From Chrysaora quinquecirrha (taxonomy: Eukaryota > Cnidaria > Scyphozoa > Semaeostomeae > Pelagiidae): 64,000 nt of DNA. The notes below the pieces were generated by a model. It was not told where the DNA came from. It saw only the letters and a list, made by a program, of their open reading frames with translations, and made no database searches. The DNA is taken from NCBI GenBank assembly GCA_014526335.1, contig JACTAT010000013.1, positions 6,381,761 through 6,445,760 of the forward strand, read 5' to 3'. Positions within the stretch are counted from its first letter, which is position 1. Every line of letters starts with the position of its first letter. The position numbers and the translations under genes were made by a program. Below are positions 14,601 through 23,600 of this stretch, in pieces.

Positions 14601-17600
14601 AAATGCATCTCACGACGACTTGTCTGTGACTTCACTCCTGACTGCAGTGATGGCGCAGATGAGAGAAAGGAGATCTGTGGATATCCTTGTGGTTTCGAGA
14701 ATGGATGGTGTGGTTATCAGAATGCTCATGATGATGATTATGATTGGCAGCTACAAAATATGGGTACGCCAAGCTTAGGAACTGGACCTTCCTCCGATGC
14801 AACTGGAAACAAAACTGGTAAGGAAAATCAGAACTCTTAAGGGCTTGCCGTTGTTGAAACAAGCTAACCGGGTCAAGTTGGGCTGCCTTGCCTTAACGAG
14901 ATCTCATTTCAATTTACTTGCATGAAAAAGCTCCTTCCATCTCTCACGAAACTGCCGAGATCTCTGTTAACCTGTCTGTTTGATTAACATATGAACAGAC
15001 ACAAGCCAGCCCGGTCAATCAAGTGAAACATTTATTGTCTAGCGGGAAAAATCTTTGTTAGGCGTTGTTTTTATGAGATGGTGCTGAAAATAAACCAAAT
15101 ACACTAGTGAAAATAGGCTCAATATACTTAGATAGGTCATACATAGTCAATAGAAAAACTATTGACTATGGATAGGCTTGTTTAGTATCGGGACCTGATA
15201 AATTTAGACTTGATTTACACCCTTTTATAAGCATATACTTTGAAGGAAGACTAAGACCGATCCCCTTCAAGCACCCTAGAGTAATTCGTCTCTATCAATT
15301 CGATTTGTATTTGAAATTTTCAAAGGTTGCTTATATTGAGCAGGTTATTCTTGGTTTAGTTTGGCTTAGTTTTGGTGTTCTTAATTGTATATGCAGCTTA
15401 TTTTAATGTAAAGCCTATAATAACTGTTACTACCTTCGGGCAATACTAAGCCTATGATAACTGTTTCATAGAGCAATACCAGAATATATTAACCCGAAGA
15501 CGTCAGTACAACATCTAGCTTGCGAGGTTTTGTACAGAGACTGAGGCTTAATATTTTCAATATTGTCTGAAGGGAACGGTTATTTTATGGTTTATTACCC
15601 TATGGATAGCGCATGGTCACGCATGACTCAATTACCCTAGTATCTTGTTTGCAACGAAGCCATTTGGTGCTGGGTCTTAAATCTAAAAATTCTGAACGTT
15701 TGACGAAATAAGCGGGCATTACCGCATAATAATGCCCCATCATTACGTCACATTCGAACGTTTGGGCCAATCAGATTGCATAACAGAGTTGCTGCCTTGA
15801 CCATAGGGTAATAAGATATTATAAAACCCCGTTCATTTATGACAATTCTTTATTTCAGGCATGTATGCATACCTGGAGCATCTCAAAGAAGATACAACAA
15901 AATGCAGTCCTTATTAGTCCAACATATGGCAACTCATTTGCCGAATGCACATTGCAGTTCTCTTACCACATGTATGGCTCAAATGTTGGCTCTTTATGGG
16001 TACAGCTTATTGATATCAATGGAACAACAACACTTTGGAGACTTCTAGGTATTTCACAGTTGTTATTACCAATCCAAAATGAATAAATCCCAAAACCGAG
16101 GTTCCTGACTGGCCTTGGTGTTGGTTTTGATGTGCAAAGGAATCTAGACTTATTATCTGAGTAGTAGTTATCGCTATTGAATTGAATGGCTGGACGCTCA
16201 AACTAATGAAGCGAACAACAACAACATCAATTCAATTCAATGTGCACAAAAGTTAGGGACCGGGAACAAGTCTAAAAGAAACCCGCATTGAAGAGCCTGA
16301 GTTTTTTAGGTATAATGAATAGTATCTTCATCCATTGTGTTACTCTAAATTCCCCCTGCAAGGCTCTTCACAATGTTCTTATATATAGAAGAGTCGTGTA
16401 TTTCACACACTCTTTCTATAGACAACTGAGGTTCATGTAGTTTGCGTGCATGAACTTCAGTTCTTTGTTCTACAACTGCCTAATATATATCTTTTATTTA
16501 TTGTTTATTGTTGTAACTTATCAGCTTCTACCATACCTATCAGGACATAACTGGAACGGTTCGCAATTAGAGCGATCAGAAAGGCCTCGTGAAAACAGAC
16601 TTAAAATACTGTGGTCGTAAAACACAGCCAGTTACTGGAATAATCTTAAAATGGAATTAATTTTCCTACCCTCTTTAGGTCCTAATGTTAACAAGTGGAT
16701 CGCAACTGAAGTTTCAATTGGAAGACGTGTGCAGCCTTTCAACCTTACATTCAAGGGAGTTATTGGAAATGGTTGGCGTGGAGACATTGCTATTGATGAA
16801 ATTAAATTTGCTAACTGTACTCGTCCAGGGCCATGCAAAGACCCAATCGGCAAATACACGTAAGCTCAAATTGAATATTCATAGCATTTCGATTTCCTAC
16901 ATTTGCTCCTATGAAAAAATGCATGATATGGGCTCTTGAAATTCTAGCATTTTTAAGAATCCTGGTTCTCTTAAAATTTTTATGTGGTCTCTTAGGTGGC
17001 TAATAGAACAAGATATTTGTATCCTGGGCAGGGTTTTGTTTGTATATGATAGGCTATTTTCTTATCTTCTACTATCACTAAAGGTGAAGGTTAAATGGTT
17101 AGCGCAATTCGCTAGATCTCAGTAGTACTGTAGGTTAACTTATCGACACCTCGACCCTGGCTGTGACGCAACTGTGGCTGGACTCGAACCCTGACCACAT
17201 TGAGCTCCTGACACCACGAGTTAGCTGGATTACACCACGACGCCACAGCACCTTCAAAACCACAAAACACCTTCATGACTTGCTGTATTTTGTTTCCAGG
17301 TGTCGAAACGGAGCCTGTATAGATGAAAACAAACTCTGTGACTTGACAGACGATTGTGGCGATGGCAGTGATGAAGAGTACGGAATCTGCCAGGGTTATA
17401 TTGGCTGTGACTTTGAAAATAAAATTGATCCTTGCAACTGGACACAGTCAACAGATGATGACTTCAACTGGAAAAGAGACAAAGCTGGTACTCCCTCTGT
17501 AAATACCGGACCTACTAGAGATCACACCTATGGAACTGCATTAGGTATGTTGATTGGGATTTGTTGTAGCTTTGTTAATTCTTTCACCTCCTGAGGGTCA

Positions 17601-20600
17601 ATCTGGGATATCCGGTCAATTTGCTCTATTTCATAAACGTATTTCTGGCGTTAAAAATGCAATATCTGAATGCTGTTGAAAACATGATGCCGATTCAACT
17701 TTACGTTTCTAACTGGTGTATTTCTATTGGTACCTCGGTATAAAGTCCGTCTTAGGCCGTGGCCAAACGATCAAACATTGTTGGTCAAACATTTGAGAAT
17801 TGCTTATAAACAATGTTTAATGGTTCGGCCGCGTCGCAAAATTTTGCTTCACAAGCAGAAGTTGCTGTAAGCAAAAAATGTTCGACGAGCTATGTTTCGT
17901 GATGTGGGCAAACGATCAAACATTGTTTAGAGAAGCAAATTTTAGGTGTTTGACCGACAATTTTTCATCGTTTGCCACAGCCTAAGTCAGTTGTGTTGGT
18001 CTGTTTCTGACGTTTATACTCTGAAGAGTGTCAAGGCCTGGCTAAACTATGAGGCACTTCGCGCGAGACATTGTATTCGGCGTGTATTCTAGGGTGGCTT
18101 AACATACGAGTGACAAGTGAGCAACATGTCCCCCAAGTCGTGGAGACACTAAATGTTTCTGTTGTCTCCCAGGAATATTTGCGTGCCTCTCGCTACAAAT
18201 TTTTTCTCGCGCTACAAAGTTTCCAAGGTGGCTAAACTGGGAGACATCAAGGTGGCTAAACTGGGAGACTTGTCACCCGCGAATCTTAAGAGACAAAAAA
18301 GCTTACAATGGTTCCACTGTTTGTCGCATTTATTAATGTATTTTTAATTTGTTGTGTGTAATTTGTTAAAGTCACTATATGTTCTTTCTTACAAAATCGT
18401 TATGTTTTGTATTACGTTTTTATATTATGTTCTATTTATGCGGGATGCCTTAAATTTAAAATTTTTGCGATTTTTCTGTTTTCTGTAGGTTACTATATGT
18501 ACATGGAAACATCACAGAAAAGACTAAATCAAAAAGCAAGACTTGTCAGTATACAGTTCCATGCATTAAAAGGCGGTATGTGCAAGATGCGATTGTTCTA
18601 TCACATGTATGGACGTCATACCAAAGACTTAAATGTTTACATTGAAAGAAATAATGATGGAAAATACATCACTCTATTCACGGCTACTGGAAATCTCGGT
18701 GATAAATGGTTGAAGACTGTTCTTGATCTCAGTAAAGAGTATCAACCATTCAGAATCATCATAGAAGGTTGGTTTTTTTTGTCATTTCTTCTTTTGTCAT
18801 TACTATGCCATTTTTCCTCCAAGGAAGTTCTTAAGAGTATACTGTGAAGTGTGAATGCCTCTCTTTCATTATCTGAACACACCACAACGTAATTCAAAAT
18901 AAAAATGCGATTCTCTATTCTGAGCATCGCAAATATCCTTATCATATTCTCAAAATTAGTTTGATTCTGAGTCTGAATATTCTTATAAACTTTTCCACAA
19001 GTGGCATACCACTATGGATGGGATTCGAACCTGGACTGGTGAAGGTGAAATTGTGTTTTAGCGCCAGTCGCTAGGATCTCCGTAGTATGTTTACTAATCG
19101 AGACCTCGACCCTTGCTGTGACGCAACCGTGGCTGTGACGCAGCTGTGGCTGACTCAAACGCTGACCACACTGACCTTCTGACACCACGAATCAGCTTGA
19201 TTACACCACGACGCCACAGCACCTTGGACTGCATGATAAGAGAGCCAATGACATTTCCACCGAGCTTTAGAGCTCAATGAAATCGCCAAGTAACTTTCTG
19301 GGTCATACAGCCCAAGGCTGTCATCCGTTTGACTTTTTGCGTTTCGGCTATGTTGAGCCTTCTTCAGCACCATACATATTTGTACATATTTTTCATGAAT
19401 AGCGAACACTAGGATAGATTTTTCCACAAGTGGCATACTACAGTAGATAGGATTCTAGATCTAAAGTGGTATGACTTGTGGAATAATCTATCCTAGTGTT
19501 CGCCATCATGAAAATATATTCTTATAAACAATGTTATAAAGAAGAGTGAATTCTCTATAGCTCTTTTACACTTCTTGCGATATTTCCTCCTCTTCCTTTT
19601 GGCTGTTTTTGACAAGGTTTTGTTTAATTCGTGGTGTACTTTTCTAAAGAATAATATTTTTCAATTGTAGGTGTTCGTGGCATAAGCTACCAAGGAGACA
19701 TTGCCATTGATGATATATCATTTACACCTGATTGTATAACTAATGGAAGCAGACCAGTTTTCCCAACCAAACCTCCAATTTGTGGAACGGCACAATTCAC
19801 ATGCAAGAGTACACAGACATGTATATTCACATCTCAGAAATGCGATGGTCATAAGGACTGTGCTGATGGCTCTGATGAAGACAAGGAAATGTGTAAAGGA
19901 GGTACGATAAATCACTTTTATCATGATTACAATTTTGCTCCGTTATACAGTAAAATCCCGCACATAAGAACCTTCGTTTAATAAGCACCTACAGCCTCAA
20001 ATGTTTAAAGGCAACTTGTGCTTGGGTTAACCTTACTCAATCGTTGGCTCGAAAAACATTGCATTCAGAACATTGAGAAGAAAGGGACCTGCTAAACTGC
20101 TCAACCTTGAATCATGCTCAGACCTTCTTTTAAGAACCTTTTACCTCTGATCATGGTATACATCTCATCACATAAAGGCTGTGTTCAAAAACTAAGGTTC
20201 TTATGGGAGGGTTTAACTGTACTTCCTTTAGTCAGTAGTAAATGAGATAGACAGCTGGGATGGTCACTTCATGAAATTGTAAGTTAGTCAGTTTGTTAGC
20301 TAGCTAGCTAGTTTGTTTGTTAGTTGTAAGTTGGATAGTTAGCTTGGTGGTTATTCAGTAAATTTAGTCAGTTATTAAGTTAGTTTGTAAGTTGGTCTGT
20401 TGGTCAGTTAGTTAATTAGTTAGTTCTTTGGTTGGTTAGTTTGTTGATTAGTTAGTTAGTTAGTTAGTTGCAGATATAGTCATTTTGAGGACAAATTTGA
20501 GACCAAACTATGAAGAGTTCAGGGACAATAGCGACAGGCATTAAGCGTCTCCCTTATAACGGTTGGTCCCGAGGTCCCTAATATTTGGGGATTTTGGGGT

Positions 20601-23600
20601 CAAATTTGTATTTGTGGACAAAACCAGCTTGTTCTATGCAAATAAGGAATAATATTTTACTGTGTAGTTTATAGATAGTATGAGAAACTAATCTGATCAG
20701 GATAAGACTCGAACCTGTGACCTCTAGCTTTGCACCCCCAAACTCCCTCCAACTGAGCTGCCTGGTTCGAATCTTGTCCCTGTTATATATTGATCTCACT
20801 CAATATATTTTGTTATTCCTACTCCTCCTAATCCTGAAATCCTAAAACGTTGTTTCTGGCCTAATCGATTTGAGCGGGCTATCCCATAAGCTTGGAACGT
20901 GTCAGATTAACATCAACACAAACTATAATAACATAGGTTATGATATACCTAGACAGTATAAAATGTAGCTAATGTAGTTGCAAAGCCTTGCCTTGCGAGG
21001 CAGAAGACCACTTAGATGGCTGTCAATCATACGGCAAGAATTATAACTCTGACTGGCTGTCTGTAGGAATCTGTTAATTTCTAGGTTTCTTTACTTCGAA
21101 ATTTGGTCCCTGAACTATACACGTAACTCGTTGAGCCGAACTTGGATAATCATTAGCCTTAAGCTTGCTGCCTGCGATCAGGCCATAAAACTAGCACGGT
21201 TTGCAGTTAAAAGTTTTATAATACTTTTTAATTTATTTTTATTATTTTTAGGAAAAATCGATAAACAGACAGGAAACAAATCTGGAACTAGTAAGTAGCG
21301 TAAATATATTTTTACTTACTAGCTTTGGTAATTCAGAATATATTGACAACAATAAAACATGTTAAAAGTCCGGTGCACAAGAGTGTAGTTTTATGTTTGT
21401 ATGTATATGTTTACATTATATGTTATCTTTTTGTAATTGTAACTGATATACTGATATTTTGTATTTTTTCATTCTAAACAGAATCTGGAGTGCTTGCAGC
21501 AATAATTGTTGGATGTTTAGTTGTTCTGTTGATTGTTGTACTTGTTGCTTACATCATCACCAAGAGACGAAAGTAAGTTTTCACGTAATATTAATAATGC
21601 TGATAATATAATTTAAATTGTTTAATGTTAGTTTTGACATACTAATTTAGACATAAGCATAAGCAATGGTTGAAGTATTCTTTTTTGTTTGTTTTTGTTT
21701 TTTTTTTCGTTCTTATTTTTGGTCAAATCAGATTAGTCATGTAATAAGTCAGTGCTGGCAGAAAGTGCATTGCTTGAGAGCCATGATTTGATCAATATTT
21801 TTAAGTGTTTCTCATTCCGGGCTAATCTAATTTCGTTTGGTAAGGAATTCCGTATTTTTGGTTTTTTTACGGATCTATTTTGCCGACTTCCCTTACCAAC
21901 ATTGTTCTATCAGCGAGAGGCTGCTCACCTTGAAGACCTGCTGCAGTTATGAGTATGAACAGACGTGAAAATCAAACACTCCCTCGGATTTTTAATGGTC
22001 GTCGAGAGCGCACTGGACACCACAAGAAGTGTGGTGCTTTACTGGTTTATCTTGCCCATTTATTCTTCTTTCCCAATAAGATTATACAATTTTTCATAAA
22101 ATCAATAGCACAATCGCTATGACAGTGAAACTTTGCACGTAGACTAATTTTTAGATGTTTTATATGATTTTATCATGGACAGCTCAAAATCTTGAAGTTT
22201 TAAAAATTTCCAAACCCGGCCACCTTTCATTGAAAAGGTCTAATAGACATGAAAAAGTGTATGTCTGGCTTTATGCAACAGGTTTTAAATTTATTTCAAT
22301 AAGGCATTGCTCATTTTTTTGCAGGGAGAAGAAGTTGCATCTATTTTCAATATTTTATGATCCTACAAAGCAGCAGCAGAATGAACAGGGAGGGTAAGCA
22401 AAAATATTTTAATTATGATATACATTTATTTACCTATATTTAGCTCATACATAGGAAACATGGGAAATCTGAATGCTTTCTTCATAGTACTGTGATTTCC
22501 TTAATCTTTTAAAGAAGTGCCCATACACAGGCAACCAGCTGATTTCATTTCAATTCAGACAGCAAAGGATATTTTGATCTGTAGCAAAATTTCAATGTGT
22601 AGCAGAGCAGTCTTTGCTCGGGCTCTGTATAATTCACTCCTTCTGATTGGAGATAATGTGAGATATATGATATAAGGCCAGGACTGGTCTCGAACTTATA
22701 ACCTCTGGCTTTCTATGCCAAAGCTCTGCCAACTGGGGTACATAGCCAGTGTAGCTCCAGGATTCCATAGTCGCACCAGTTGTTCACACTGCCCATCTTA
22801 TCCATAGATGCAGCGGGGCCATCGCAACCAACACTATAAAGACTTCCAAGTGACAAGACTTCCCTAACTAAAGATCAGGTCCTCTCCGAGCCAACCATCC
22901 CTAGAGAGGGCAATTCTAAAGAAATTTTTTGGGGTTTCTATGTTTTTTATGTTGTTTTCCAGTACCCAGTAACATTCCATTTCTACTGCTGGCTGTTGTG
23001 GCTAATTTTTGAGGTCTCATTCACTCAGCAGTCATTTTGGAATATCAACACCAGGCCGACCTCTTCACTGGCACTGATGGTGGCCACTGCCAAAAGGTTG
23101 TTTACGCCCTCAGTGGTTCTTTAACATCCCAGTTGAAACGGGCCCGTCATTTTACGTGATCATCCGAGTCACAGAGAACCAGGTTTTACACCTTGTAATT
23201 TGTGCTCCCTGGTCTGGAATTGAACTGCAGACCTTAAAGCACAAATTGCGCAAGTGCTAACCACTACGCTACGCTACTCTCTAAGGATTGCGTGCAAAAC
23301 CTGAGGTCAAAGGTTCGAGACCTGTCAGAGGTTACGGGTTCGAGGAAATAGATGAAAGTAAACCATACTGTCTGTAAGCTGGATTACTGTGTTATGCTAT
23401 ATGGCTGTTTTATTTCAAATTACTTACGACATAGAGAAACGATTTAATATTCTATCATAGGCCAACCCCTATTCCAGTGTAGAGATCAGCGGCGCGTATA
23501 ATACTCTTGACTCGTTGATAAGTGAATGCAAGTCAACTTGCTTTACTATATATTAGTGTGTTAAGTCTTTCTATCTTCTCGAATTTTCAGGAACTCAAAA

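Noticed and set aside
20280..20472. Arthropod-type telomere repeat
   Set aside because: The period is four bases (TTAG), not TTAGG, and the tract is degenerate.
22685..23275. Apparent tRNA genes on the minus strand
   Set aside because: Box A and box B words are present but no full acceptor stem or anticodon arm could be paired; they fit SINE heads.
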